Below the pieces are notes generated by a model, which saw only the letters and a list, made by a program, of their open reading frames with translations, was not told the origin of the DNA and made no database searches. Below are positions 1 through 10,274 of a stretch of DNA of 64,000 nt, piece by piece. A program made the translations under genes and the position numbers. How positions within the stretch are numbered: the stretch's first letter is position 1; each line of letters begins with the position of its first letter. The DNA is taken from positions 24,019,271-24,083,270 of the forward strand of contig OZ005608.1 of the NCBI GenBank assembly GCA_963930655.1, in the 5' to 3' direction. Origin of the DNA: Myrica gale. Lineage: Eukaryota > Streptophyta > Magnoliopsida > Fagales > Myricaceae.

Positions 1-755
1 CGATAAAGATTATATCTACATTCAAAAATATCAGTTGTTGAGAAATTTGAATAAAACAAGAACGCTTCGTTTGTTACTATCCGCAACATCCTGAGCCACA
101 TATAAGATTCAAAGCAAGATTTTTTTTAAAAAAAAAAAAAGGTTAAAATTCGAAGCGACTCAAATCTCATCTTGTGTCATCTCCCCCGAGGGAAAGTAGT
201 TGGAAGAGTCTCCAGAAGGTGTTGGTGAGAGGTTTAGCCACAACTTTTTGGACGGGTTATGTTTTTCGTGGGCTTTTGCCACAGCCATTGGCCTTAGATA
301 TCGTGTCCCGTTGCTCGCCCCTACTCTACTCATCTTACATGGCAGCCGAACGAGAAAGTTGATACGCCACATCATTTACACCTCTTCTTACGTGTTTTTT
401 TTTTTTTACCTTCCACGAAAAATAAGGCTCTATTTAAAGTTTAAATAAAGGAATGTTTTGCCTTCGTATTCCACGGTGTCACAGTCAAATGATTGGACTC
501 TCCAAACGAAATTAACGGAAAGCGCGCCAATAAAGCAACCAGACAAACACATCCAAAACAAATCAACCTTGATTTAGCTTCTTCTCGTGTCCGTCTTTCT
601 GACTCACTGTCTTTGCGTCGGGATTCTAATTCCTAATAGGCTCTCTATTCGCGCAATCTAACTCTTTTATCTATCTTCTCTCTCGCTCTAACTCTCTCTT
701 TCTCTCTGTCGAAAACTCTATACTGCTTCCTCGGGACCTCGAATTTGAGCGGGGA
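1..755 (+). promoter_or_regulatory. Upstream region and pyrimidine-rich leader of the UGE remnant
   Basis: No coding potential is seen. The first 450 bases are AT-rich with A and T homopolymers. From about 590 to 750 the DNA is strongly CT-rich (TCTCTCTC runs), typical of a plant 5' leader directly before the ATG at 756. The leader looks undamaged although the gene behind it is gutted, so transcription may persist. Inferred from composition only. Confidence 0.4.
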
Positions 756-1279
756 ATGGCGCTATCGGAGAAGACCATTCTGGTGACCGGCGGGGCTGGG
801 TTCATTGGCTCTCACACCGTGGTTGAGCTTCTCAAGGAGGGGTTTCGGGTTTCTATTATCGATAATCTCGACAATTCGGTTATGGAAGCTGTTGATAGGG
901 TTCGGGAAATTGTGGGACCCGAGCTTTCTCAGAAACTCGAATTCCATCTGGTATCAGATTCCCGTCCTTTGTCTCTCTGGAATATGTTGCGTTTGGCTTC
1001 CGAAAATTTTTGGATGATAACCGAAATTACTGGAATATTTTGGGCCTTCCTGATTTTGATTTGTTATAATAGAACGCAATTCAGCTCTATTAGGCTCAAA
1101 TGAATTGATACATACGTATTTGAGTCAATTTTCTAAAGGTTAAATTGCCAAAAATTTAACCTTTAGAAAATAAAGGTTAAATTGCCAAATATATTTTGGG
1201 CCTTCCTGATTTTGATTTGTGCAGGGACCAATGGAATTGGGGAAGCAACAATCCATGGGGGTACCAGTCCAAGCCGTGA
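756..1279 (+). pseudogene. UGE: UDP-glucose 4-epimerase, only first and last coding exons remain
   Basis: UDP-glucose 4-epimerase interconverts UDP-glucose and UDP-galactose in the cytosol for cell-wall and galactolipid synthesis. Exon 1 (756 to about 956) encodes the Rossmann NAD-binding start with the glycine motif GGAGFIGSH, then [10 protein letters not shown] and [16 protein letters not shown] donor (CTG|gtatca) follows. At 1225–1279, after a gtgcag acceptor, comes the family's C-terminus [17 protein letters not shown] and a stop. The middle of the protein, about 270 residues with the Tyr-Lys catalytic pair and the sugar-binding part, is absent. Exon 1 ends in phase 0 while the last exon expects phase 2, so direct splicing shifts frame and destroys the C-terminus. 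Reading through instead stops at 1103. Non-functional as an epimerase; a deleted gene rather than a retrocopy, because intron borders remain. Confidence 0.88.
1035..1220. repeat. 30-bp direct repeat pair plus a short palindrome inside the UGE remnant intron
   Basis: The same 30 bases (starting ATATTTTGGGCCTTCC) occur at 1035–1064 and 1191–1220. The second copy abuts the acceptor of the last exon. Between them, about 1131–1187, AAGGTTAAATTGCC and its reverse complement form a palindrome followed by a further direct copy. This looks like template switching during repair, and may be the scar of the event that removed the middle exons. Confidence 0.8.
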
Positions 1280-2344
1280 TTGAATGGCATGCATAAGTGC
1301 GTAAGATGATAAATATACAAACCCTAATATCCCATTTCACCAGATCACATCCCAATTTTTTTTTTATCCACGTCCTTTGCAATATCCAAGAATGAAAACA
1401 AAATTGTGAACAAAGGCTAATCCGGCCATTGTTGGGATAAATAAATTCTGAAATTGAAATCTAATGATCTTTATCAATTTTCCAAGACTCTTCCTTTATT
1501 AGTTTATTTCTTAATTGATCCGACCGACCCAAATATTTCAGGCGAAAGAATAAAAACTTGCTGCTACTTGTAGTTAGAGACGGCATCAGAGATCATTTTG
1601 GAAACCGACTTTTGACATAAAACACCGGAGTCTAACCGGTTCCAACACATGCCGCAGAATGCCGCACTCAAAATTTTGTCATTGTTATGACAGTAAGAAG
1701 CAGCATGCTTTTTTGAGGTAGGGCAGGTCCATTATGAAACCTTATCGATACTTGGTGTCAGTTGATGATCATAGAGGAATCCCAACCCTAACAATATAAT
1801 AATAAGTTTAGCGGGCGGGAAGCAGACAAATCACGGGGCAAAACCTTTTATCTTTTGCCGTGTTATTTGAGGAACTAGTCAAGCCGACATTATCCAAAAG
1901 AAAAGTTTGTCACAATAAAGTTGATTGCCCGGGTCCCGGGACTCTTTTTCTATGCAAGATTGGATAAGGCGTGGCATCAGCATTCGTTGTTATCATATAC
2001 AGCTTGAGTTAGGAAAATGACGAATGAAATGGATAAGTCTCTGTTTCTTTACTTGGATGTCAGGTAGGAATTGCGTGCGACGAGGTATGTAAGGTGGGTA
2101 TTTCTGTAATTTTTTTTTACCGAATTACACGGTACAATTTAGAGAATGGTATACATAAGAAGTGGTCCCTATTATAAGATTCATATTGCTCGAAACTTTA
2201 TATAAGCCGTATTAAATAGTGTAAAATCTACCTCTTGTATTTATCTCTCTCCAAATTATATCGTGCAATTTAAATAGAGAATTATAGAGGATTTTGATCC
2301 AATATGTGGTTTTCTAGCAGGCGTTCTATGACTAAAGAAGAGAT
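1280..2344. other. Intergenic, nothing recognised
   Basis: The first roughly 100 bases are probably the old UGE 3' untranslated region. The rest has no reading frame with family motifs, no RNA gene and no clear repeat ends. Confidence 0.5.
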
Positions 2345-2540
2345 CAAAAGTTCATTTTTTGGGTAAGTGGGAGTCCAAAAAGTTGGTTGAGTGTCATTGC
2401 AAACTATAATTTTAGGTTGAGAGGTGATCTGAATAATTTTTTTATATTTAATATAATAGAAATAGATGATATGATAGAAAGAAGATGATTATTTTGTAGT
2501 TATTTTATTAGATCAAAATTTTGGGATAGTCAAATATTTG
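2345..2540. repeat. Degenerate copy of a small AT-rich dispersed repeat (MITE family A)
   Basis: The core GAAATAGATGATATGAT, then TTTTGTAGTTATTTTATTA and TCAAAATTTT, is shared with 42787–42974 and, more diverged, with 46880–46990 and 47030–47115. No clean ends or target duplication are visible at this copy. Confidence 0.5.
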
Positions 2541-3477
2541 GGACAAACAAAATATGACTTCATAACAGAAAAAAAATAACACCGAGAATTAACCCCAGCA
2601 CAACAGTTTGTTCATGTTTATGTGGCTCTATATCTAAAGCTTGTTTCAGAGCGATTGTCAACTTAGAAAAAAAAACAAGATTCATTCTTTGAGACCTCCA
2701 TGATTCATGAACATTGCCAACCATACGCGTCATTGCAAGAACCAAGCTAAAAAAACGTAGCCTAGAAAAAGAAAAAGCACTAAAAAGATAAATCCAACTT
2801 GTTTAGATGGAGAGGGGATCTGCCTTGTTCTGTAGACTTCTCTTTCTCCCAGTGCCTGCGGGTCTTCATCTTGTTGTGATCTGATAGAATTTGTACGTGC
2901 TTTTTAGAGGTTTTTCTGGTTTGGGTTGTTTTCTTGTGTTTTGGCTCTTGTATTAAGGGGGTGTTTTATAGGTTCCCGATTCATAATAAGATCCTAACAG
3001 CCCCTAATAAACGGATCACAGTCTTCTGGCAATCAACGCCGATCACGCGCCGGGAAAGATTTCAGCCCCCAAGGCCCAATCTACCATTTCCAGCATTTCC
3101 AATAGCAACTCTCCTGACGCCTGAGGTTCCACGTATACATCACCAATAGTGATTCTCAGCTGGTTTCGGGCCTTCAGATCCATGTTGAGTTTTGTGGGCT
3201 TTGGGCCCATTTTTGGTTTGTGAAGGACTTTTTGCACCTCAGTCCGGTATCCGGGCCATTGCTTTCTGGGTTGTACATGCATGCTTTTGCTCTTTTTCTT
3301 TTTTTGTTTATAATGAATACTGCTTTTAGAAAACAAATAAGAGTTTAGAGGAGTCCCTTTTTTTTCTTCAAAGCGTTTAGAGAAGTCCCTTGATTCATGA
3401 GCCAGCGAGTTTGAGTAACCTTCACGTGAAGAAAGAGGCAGAGGAATCAAATGGAAGAACACTGGATGTGTTACTTC
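2541..3477. other. Intergenic, no gene recognised
   Basis: A 168-aa open frame lies on the minus strand near 3043–3549, but it crosses the LINE target-site duplication and shows no known domain. Part of 2815–3250 could be old retroelement sequence. Confidence 0.35.
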
Positions 3478-3494
3478 AATTACTGATCGAAGGC

Positions 3495-4020
3495 GTGGAT
3501 TCCTCCCCTGGAGGGAACTGTGAAGATCAACACTGATGTTGCTGTCCATCCATCCTTTGTGGCAATTGCTTGTATCTGCTTTGATTCTAGAGGTATTACT
3601 TTGTGGGCTAGATCTGAAATTTTTCCAAAAATGAATCCTTCGTTGGCAGAAATCTTGGCTATTAGAATGGCAGTGGGAGAAGCTGTTTCAAGGAAGCTGG
3701 AACGAGTTTCTTTTGAGAGTGACTCTCTGATTGCTGTCTCTAGCATTGTGGATCCATCTTTTTCTGCTCCTGTGGAGGTTTGTGTCTCGGCTGAAGCCAT
3801 TCGTGTTATGGCGTCTCATCGCCCATTGTGGAACTTTCGAAGATTTCACGCCAAGCAAATTGTTTTGCCGATTTCTTGGCTAAATGGGCTGCTACTACGA
3901 AATTTGTGGGTTGTATTTCCGTTAATCTGCTTCCCCCTTCTCTCTTCAGACAGTTGAGGGTTTTTGATCCACCCTAAAGGATCTTTGTTCTTCAAATAAA
4001 GTTTATTGCTTAGAAAAAAA
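3495..4020 (+). mobile_element. 5'-truncated LINE with RNase H-like domain, poly(A) and 17-bp target duplication
   Basis: This is the 3' end of a plant L1-type retrotransposon. The frame opens with PPLEGTVKINTDVAV and continues with FDSRGITLWARS, PSLAEILAIRMAV and FESDSL, the RNase H-like (RVT_3) signature with its conserved Asp and Glu. A frameshift near 3850 moves the end, CFADFLAKWAA, into another frame. The element ends in AAAAAAAAA just before 4021. AATTACTGATCGAAGGC occurs at 3478–3494 and again at 4021–4037, a perfect target-site duplication. Insertion is recent enough to keep the duplication intact, but the coding region is already shifted. Confidence 0.9.
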
Positions 4021-4037
4021 AATTACTGATCGAAGGC

Positions 4038-4504
4038 CAGAGTCTCGCCTGCCGCAAACGATTCTCTTGCCTTACTGCCATCTCCACTATATGTTTAAGT
4101 TTGGTCGAGTCGAACATCCGACCAACAAAGATGAGATCCTTATTTTTCTCGCACTGTAGTACTTTTTGGGGTTTAGACATTTGAGGTTAGCGTATAACAT
4201 CGTCTAAAATGGAGCAGAAATTGAGTATCATCAATTGGCAAACTCTAAGTTGAATGCACTTTTAAGCTCTCTAACATTGGCTGTAGAGGCATTCTCATCT
4301 AAAGATATTATGGTGGACAAATATCAACCCCACTTGTTCCAGTCCAGCACGGTATAGACATGGCTAAAATCGATGGTATAATAACTTCAAGTCCTGCAAA
4401 AAATTATAAATCATATGGAGCTTCAAGGTTTAATGGATTAGACTTGCAATCGAACTGAGAGAACTCTCGCGATGTTGATTCAGGAAGAATATAAAAATGC
4501 CTTG
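4038..4504. other. Helicase 3' flank, nothing else seen
   Basis: This holds the likely 3' untranslated region of the minus-strand helicase. No other feature is recognised. Confidence 0.5.
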
Positions 4505-6262
4505 TCAACTTGCAGTTAGAGTTTTCGGTTGTTCAGTGACAATAAGCTTGCCCTCTGTGAACTCACAGCCTGGAACGGCAATACCAAGCTGCTTCTGCAG
4601 CTTCTTCACGACAAAAACTTCTGACTCTTCGCATATGGTTACCACAGTACCCTTCCTGCCAAGCCGACCTGTCCGGCCAGCTCGGTGTGCATAATGAATT
4701 GGGTCTGTAGGCAACTCCAGGTTAACCACAAGATCACATTCTGCAACATCCAAACCCCTGGCGGAAAGCTCATTTGTAACCAGAACTCTCAACTCTCCAT
4801 TCTTGAATTTCTTTAGAGTTGTAGATCTAGCAAGCTTTCCAAGATCTCCATGTAGCTCTGCAGCTTTCATCCCACGAGCCTCTAGCTTGTGGACAGCATC
4901 CTTCAGCTGCTTAGAGTGGTTCATGAAAGCTATCACACACTTGGCATCAAGGGCGTGTACACATCTACGCAATGTATCAACCTTGTGTTGTAACTTCGTG
5001 ACGCAATAGAAATGCTTTAAAGAGGGAGGTAGGCTCTCTACTGCTGCCTGAGGCTGGACATTTGAGTTTGAACTTGAACCTGGCATAGGCCCTGACAATT
5101 TTGTGGGTCCTGAGGGAGGGAGGGATTCAAGTGAGCTGACTTTCTTGGCTTGGACGAGAAGTGGGCTCCGTCCCCAGCTCGTGGCTGCCCTTATTACCGA
5201 AAATGGCACCGTTGCAGACACCATGATGGTCTGACGTTCAGCCCGCTGGGCAAGAGCGTTTTTTGCTCCATGAGGTTCTGCACCCGATCTTCTACCTACA
5301 TGTTCAAGTATCCGATGCATGTTCTCTCGAAAATTAAATGAAAGCAGCTCATCCACTTCATCTAAGACCAGGAAACGACATCCATGAGTGGGAAGTTTTC
5401 CAGCTGCACTGATCTCCGCAATCCTACCAGGTGTTCCAACAACAATGGCTGGCTTGTGTTTCTTGAGAGCTTCTTCCTGCCTTGATCGGTTTGCACCACC
5501 TACAAGTTGCTGAACCACCCTTTTGTTTGGAGGTCCCAAAATCTTCTCAACCTCCCTTACTATTTGCATGCCCAGCTCCCTAGAAGGAGCAACAATTACT
5601 GCTTCAATCTCCATTTTCTTTGCAGGTTGGCCACCATCATCAGAAGGCTTCGTTTTCAGAGGGCCAACTTCAGAGAGTATAGGAAGAAGATAAGCCAATG
5701 TTTTTCCCGAACCAGTGTAAGACTGAATCACAACATCATGACTCTTCAGAATGGTAGGAATAGCTGCAGACTGTACATCAGTCGGAACTGCAAAGCCCTC
5801 ACTTTCTAACCTCTCTATTAACAAAGGTGGGAGACCGAGCTCAGAAAAAGACTTCGCGGAAAATGGTGCCAACTCTATTTCAAGCGGATTTTGTCTCCCA
5901 ACTGCCTTGATTTCTTTTTCAAGTGGATTTTGTCTCCCAAATGCCTTGATTTCTTTTACAAGCGGTTTTTGTCTCCCAACTGCCTTGATTTCATTGCTTC
6001 CAACAGCATTGAGTCTACTGCTGGGAACTGCGGTAGGAGAATTCAACTTCTTAAGCTTATTTGTTTTGTCCTTTTTTGTTGCTTTAAACTCACACTTGAT
6101 CCCAAGGCTCGCAAGAGTGAGGGGCCCATGGTCCCGCTCAACCCTACTCAGAAAACGTACACTTCTGTGCAACCAAGCTGTCCTAGACACATGAGATAAC
6201 TTTTGCAAAGGTAATGACCCTCCAACAAGGAGAAGAAATCGTGTTGAGGCCAACGTTGGCAT
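4505..6262 (-). CDS. RH47: DEAD-box ATP-dependent RNA helicase, mitochondrial RH47/ISE1 type
   Basis: Intronless, 585 aa from the chosen ATG at 6260–6262. The frame stays open a further 15 codons upstream but begins there at GTG; the ATG copy starts MPTLASTRFLLL, matching the Arabidopsis RH47 start as I recall it. Numbering from this ATG: Q-motif VPTDVQSA near 160, motif I SYTGSGKT at 181–188, Ia APSRELG near 225, GTPGR at 276–280, motif II DEVD at 301–304, SAT at 349–351, ARGLD near 501, motif VI HRAGRTGR at 526–533. DEVD instead of DEAD is usual in this subfamily. The Arg-rich N-terminus fits a mitochondrial presequence. ISE1/RH47 acts in mitochondrial RNA metabolism, and its loss raises plasmodesmatal transport. 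Three 13-residue repeats precede the helicase core. Strong identification. Confidence 0.95.
   Translation of the reverse strand: MPTLASTRFLLLVGGSLPLQKLSHVSRTAWLHRSVRFLSRVERDHGPLTLASLGIKCEFKATKKDKTNKLKKLNSPTAVPSSRLNAVGSNEIKAVGRQKPLVKEIKAFGRQNPLEKEIKAVGRQNPLEIELAPFSAKSFSELGLPPLLIERLESEGFAVPTDVQSAAIPTILKSHDVVIQSYTGSGKTLAYLLPILSEVGPLKTKPSDDGGQPAKKMEIEAVIVAPSRELGMQIVREVEKILGPPNKRVVQQLVGGANRSRQEEALKKHKPAIVVGTPGRIAEISAAGKLPTHGCRFLVLDEVDELLSFNFRENMHRILEHVGRRSGAEPHGAKNALAQRAERQTIMVSATVPFSVIRAATSWGRSPLLVQAKKVSSLESLPPSGPTKLSGPMPGSSSNSNVQPQAAVESLPPSLKHFYCVTKLQHKVDTLRRCVHALDAKCVIAFMNHSKQLKDAVHKLEARGMKAAELHGDLGKLARSTTLKKFKNGELRVLVTNELSARGLDVAECDLVVNLELPTDPIHYAHRAGRTGRLGRKGTVVTICEESEVFVVKKLQKQLGIAVPGCEFTEGKLIVTEQPKTLTAS
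5881..5997 (-). repeat. In-frame 39-bp minisatellite, three copies, inside the helicase
   Basis: The unit encodes KEIKAVGRQNPLE with small variations and repeats with a 39-base period (starts at 5881, 5920, 5959). It sits between the presequence and the Q-motif, in a linker expected to be disordered. Being a multiple of three, it can change copy number without breaking the frame. Confidence 0.9.
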
Positions 6263-6335
6263 CCTCTTTAAAGATTCTCCTAATTGGTAATTACACAACC
6301 TGTTCACGCCAGCTTCCTTCCCAGCAGCAAGTGAA

Positions 6336-6599
6336 AATCACACTGCAAAATCTTTTGAACCTAAATGAAGATGATAGCCCCTCAGCAGGAAATTTAGAGC
6401 AAATACAAACAGGTAACGTTTACAGTAATGCAACAAGAGACATTTCTTTCAGCTCCTTTGCAATGACAATCACACTGCAAAAACTTTCGAACCTAAATGA
6501 TGATGATAGCCCCTCAGCAGGAAATTTAGAGCAAATACAAACAGGTAACGTTTACAGTAATGCAACAAGAGACATTTCTTTCAGCTCCTATGCATGCAA
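6336..6599. repeat. Tandem duplication, two 132-bp units, upstream of the helicase ATG
   Basis: The unit starting AATCACACTGCAAAA at 6336 recurs at 6468 with only a few differences. Since 132 is divisible by three, it leaves an open frame on the plus strand, but no family is recognised and that frame is probably incidental. The position is the helicase's 5' leader or leader intron. Confidence 0.9.
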
Positions 6600-6645
6600 T
6601 ATCAAGCTATTCTATTTACCTGCAACCCGAATGGAAATACGATAA

Positions 6646-7018
6646 TACACTCAACACCGTGTAATATGTGAATGAACCAACACAAGAAAAATATCTTCAA
6701 ATAAATTAAGTCAGATAAAGAAAAAGCACAAAGCAATAGACATTAGCAAGTCAATATTCCTATTTGCAAGTTCAACCGCAAATTTCCCCGAGTGTGGAAC
6801 AGCAAGAGCAGATGCTGCTAAGCTTGTTCATCACTAAAATACAAGTGTTTCAATAGAACCTTCGATGAATTTACCACTTTTCTATAACAACATATCAAGA
6901 ACCATGCATCATCCATTCATTATAAGGCACTGAAGTAATAGAACTTGATTCTAATTCTTGTACATTACTGTTAGGCTTAAAAATGTTTTTGTAATATTGT
7001 AACTGTAAGGAACTGAAA
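6646..7018. other. Probable helicase leader intron or flank
   Basis: AT-rich, with no reading frame or repeat ends recognised. Confidence 0.4.
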
Positions 7019-8118
7019 TTGATGATTCTTGAAACAATTTCAACCAAATAAAATCCATTTCCCTAGTGGTTGAGGCAATGCGTCAAACAACGGCTGTGCC
7101 AACGAATCGACAAATGCCAAAATGCTACAGAGCCGTGCAGGTAAGAAGACCTGTTCGGTTTCGCAGCTAAAACAGGATAATTTCAAAGCGTGAATTTTCT
7201 GCACCCATGAAATAGCAGAAGAAAACCAGAAAACAGCATAGGACTAAACTTCGGTGTACGAACAAAGAGTCCCTATATCGTACAACCAAAAGATAAACAT
7301 CCAGAGCCAGAGGCAAGGATACAGTGAGAAGCGAACCTACGTCTATAGGGGCTCAAGACACAGCTCGCTGTTCCCTTGCTTTGGGCTATCTTTGCAGATC
7401 AGAGCAAAACTGAGACAGCTTCGAGCCTCGAAGGGGTTTGTCAATCGCTTTAAACCTCACTGGAGCATCAAAACGTATCAGTTACGACGTCGTTTGGAAC
7501 AAACTTCTCACAAATACAAATGGGCTGGACCAGAATTTGTCATGTGGCTCGGCCCACTGTACCCCCGTCCAACAAACAAAACAATCAAAGCAATGGGGGT
7601 AACTTCGAGCAACAGCCGACAGGTGGTTAGTCACGAACGTCCGCCACGACATGCCATGTTTCCCCCGGTACCGAGTCGACAACGCTACGGGCATCTCTCC
7701 TTTTTGCCGAATGTAACTCGAAGCGGCTTTAGTTTGGAAAGTAGGATACCGTGGAGACGGACTAACTGGGGACCGTCACAGCAGTAAAAAAGAAAAAGAG
7801 AAGGTGCTTCGAGCACGTAGGTTCGCTTCTCACTGTATCCTTGCCTCTGGCTCTGGATGTTTATCTTTTGGTTATACGATATAGGGACTCTTTTTTCGTA
7901 CACCGAAGTTTAGTCTTAATATCTTATGCTGTTTTCTGGTTTTCTTTTGCTATTTCATTGGTGCAGAGAATTCACGCTTTGAAATTATCCTGTTTTAGCT
8001 GCACGGCTCAGTAGCATTTTGGCATTTGTCGATTCGTTGGCACAACCGTTGTTTGACACATTGCCTCAACCACTAGGGAAATGGGTTTTATTTGGTTGAA
8101 AATGTTTCAAGAATCGAC
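7019..8118. repeat. Large inverted repeat: arms of about 300–320 bp, 460-bp spacer
   Basis: The left arm, about 7019–7340, reads GATTCTTGAAACA, then CATTTCCCTAGTGGTTGAGG, and ends GAAGCGAACCTACG. The right arm, about 7805–8118, is its reverse complement with scattered substitutions and small indels. Both arms carry a pyrimidine tract and GGTGCAG acceptor-like site (minus strand left, plus strand right) and a shared short open frame starting MYE(Q/K)RVPISYNQ. The left arm lies where the helicase's 5' leader should be, so the right arm is best read as an inverted copy of that leader pointing the other way. No clear target-site duplication was found. A Mutator-like element with long terminal repeats is the alternative. 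Confidence 0.85.
7521..7556. promoter_or_regulatory. Pair of site II (TGGGCY) motifs in the spacer
   Basis: TGGGCT at 7521–7526 and GGCCCA at 7551–7556 (TGGGCC on the minus strand) lie 30 bases apart in the relatively GC-rich spacer. Site II elements are enriched in promoters of nuclear genes for mitochondrial proteins, which fits RH47 downstream on the minus strand. The arrangement could serve both directions. Confidence 0.45.
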
Positions 8119-9956
8119 CATTCTGGCGAGATTAACTATGATCAAACACCTCACACAATAAGTCTAATATTCAATAACATGCGAGAAAATATCAGAAGCA
8201 AAATATTAACTTTAAAGTGCTGTCAGTTTACTGAAATTATATTTAGATCAGATAGCCTTTTGACTACAAAATTTTGTTCTGGGAGTTGGGAATACTCTAA
8301 AGAACCCCCAAATTACTCGAATCTAACGACATGACAAAATCAAGAAATGCCAAAATAAATCATAGCAGTCATACTTACACTTCAAGATCTTTTTAGGATT
8401 CTGAAATTGATTTCCAAGGACTCATATAAGTTACAGATTAACATATACTGTGGCTACACCGCAAAAACAATTAATATACCATAATATTATTTTGGTAATT
8501 CTTCATATATTCTCCCATTGACAAGAAAGCGGTAGAATTGTTCTTCGAAATTTACCTCAGTAACTTCAATGTACCGAAGTTCGAAACGCACGCTGTGAAT
8601 TAGAGGCAGTTGGAAACTTCGATGAGTGTAGACAATACATACTGATTCGGAAAAACAAAAGAGAAAATTATGAATTAGCAACAAAACAAAGCAAGAAGGA
8701 AATACTTCAACGAGAGAAAGAAGAGATGCTAACTCCAAAGGGTGAATTCCAAATTCGCGGAACTATGCCTATACAGTTGTTGCGGGAGGAAATGGGAGGA
8801 GAGGAAGGGAGGAAAAAGAGATTAAACCTAAAATTTCACACTATTTTTTCAAATATTTCTTAAATTTCTGTATTTTAGTCCTTAAACTTTTATTATAATA
8901 AAACTGTCTAATCGTTTCAATCCTAGCTCTAAATATTGTGATTTTGAACTATTACAGCAACCTATATTTGATTGATTTATTTATTTTATAAGCATAACAT
9001 ATATTTTAAGGTAACCACACTATATATATATATCATACTATGATACTATACTATGTCTTAATAACTCTAATAAGATGGAGTATCATATACTCAGTTTTTT
9101 TCTAGTATATCGTCTGCTCAATTAATTATTTAACATATACTCGTTAATTAAATACTTCAATAGGGTAGAGTATCATATACTTGTTATTAAATATATTTCA
9201 ATACATATATAATGGGGCATACATTTATATATTCTAATGTGTTGCATCTTCTTTATTTGATTTTGATTTATATAATAGATTTTTATTCTGGTGAAGTAAA
9301 ATTGTAAAGCCACATAACATATTATTTTACACTATTTTTTATAACTAGTATAATAATCTTAATTAAAATAGGTCGGTAGTAATAATATATAATACTTATA
9401 ATTTAAAAGTATAATATCTTCTATATAACATTGCATGATTTGTTATATGTGTTTATCAGATATATTATATGTATTAATTAATCTAAGTACTTTATTTGTA
9501 TGTACCTATATAATGACTAAATCATAGCCTTTAAGACCATGTATTAAGTTTTGTACTTTAATTGCATAAGCTAATCTCACAATATCTTTTTGTTTGAAAT
9601 TAAATAATATGTGCTGGTTAATTGCATAAGCTAATCTCACTATACGTTCATTATAAGCATGATAATAGATGTTTTATAAACAAATTAGATTTAGTTAATA
9701 AATATACAATTGCCATAACTACAATAGATTATAATTTAAAATATATCATATAAAAACTTTAATTTTCATAACGTTCAGTCTATTTTAATATTTTATTAAG
9801 TAGGTCATTTAAAATAAAAAATTTCAAATACTTTCCAAAATAAAATTATAAATTAAAATAAATATAGTAATAATAATATAAAATAATTATTGACATTAAA
9901 TATGTTAGAATTAATAAATAAAAAAATTATGTGTACTTATATCTATAACATTGTTT
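8119..9956. other. AT-rich intergenic DNA
   Basis: Composition becomes extremely AT-rich after 8820, with TATATA runs. No gene is seen. Part may belong to the CACTA element that ends at 10274, but no matching left end (CACTACAA) was found. Confidence 0.4.
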
Positions 9957-10274
9957 TGTCAACAAACGTTGCTATAGGTATTCTAGTAATCGCCGTTGTA
10001 GATACCCGACTTCTAGCATCGTTTTTTTTTTTAAATAATGCTACAAATTAGACCTATAGTGGCGGTTACAGTGACCGCCGCTGTAGATACCCAACTTATA
10101 ACAGCGTTTTTTTACAAATGTCGATAAACGAGGTCTGTAGGATGCCGCTACAAAGACTGTCGTTATAGGTGGTTTGGAGCCGTGTTTGCCCACAAACATC
10201 ACTATAAAACATTCTTTAGCGGTGTTTTTACTGGCTGCCGCCGCTAAAGACCAATTTTATTTTTTTTTGTAGTG
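9957..10274. mobile_element. Right end of a CACTA (EnSpm) element
   Basis: The segment carries subterminal repeats GACCGCCGCTGTAG, CTATAGTGGCGGT and TGCCGCCGCTAAAG and closes with TTTTTTTTTGTAGTG, the inverted form of CACTACAAAAAAA. The same subterminal motif fills the intact element at 16798–17322, so both belong to one family. The left end is missing or too diverged. Confidence 0.7.

Noticed and set aside
3043-3549. 168-aa minus-strand frame
   Set aside because: It runs across the LINE target duplication into the inserted LINE, so it cannot be an ancestral gene, and no domain is seen.
6214-6645. 143-aa plus-strand frame with an internal repeat
   Set aside because: Openness is explained by the 132-bp duplication being a multiple of three; it overlaps the helicase start on the other strand.
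7254-7903. Two opposing frames sharing MYE(Q/K)RVPISYNQ
   Set aside because: They are the same sequence read from the two arms of the inverted repeat, not two genes.
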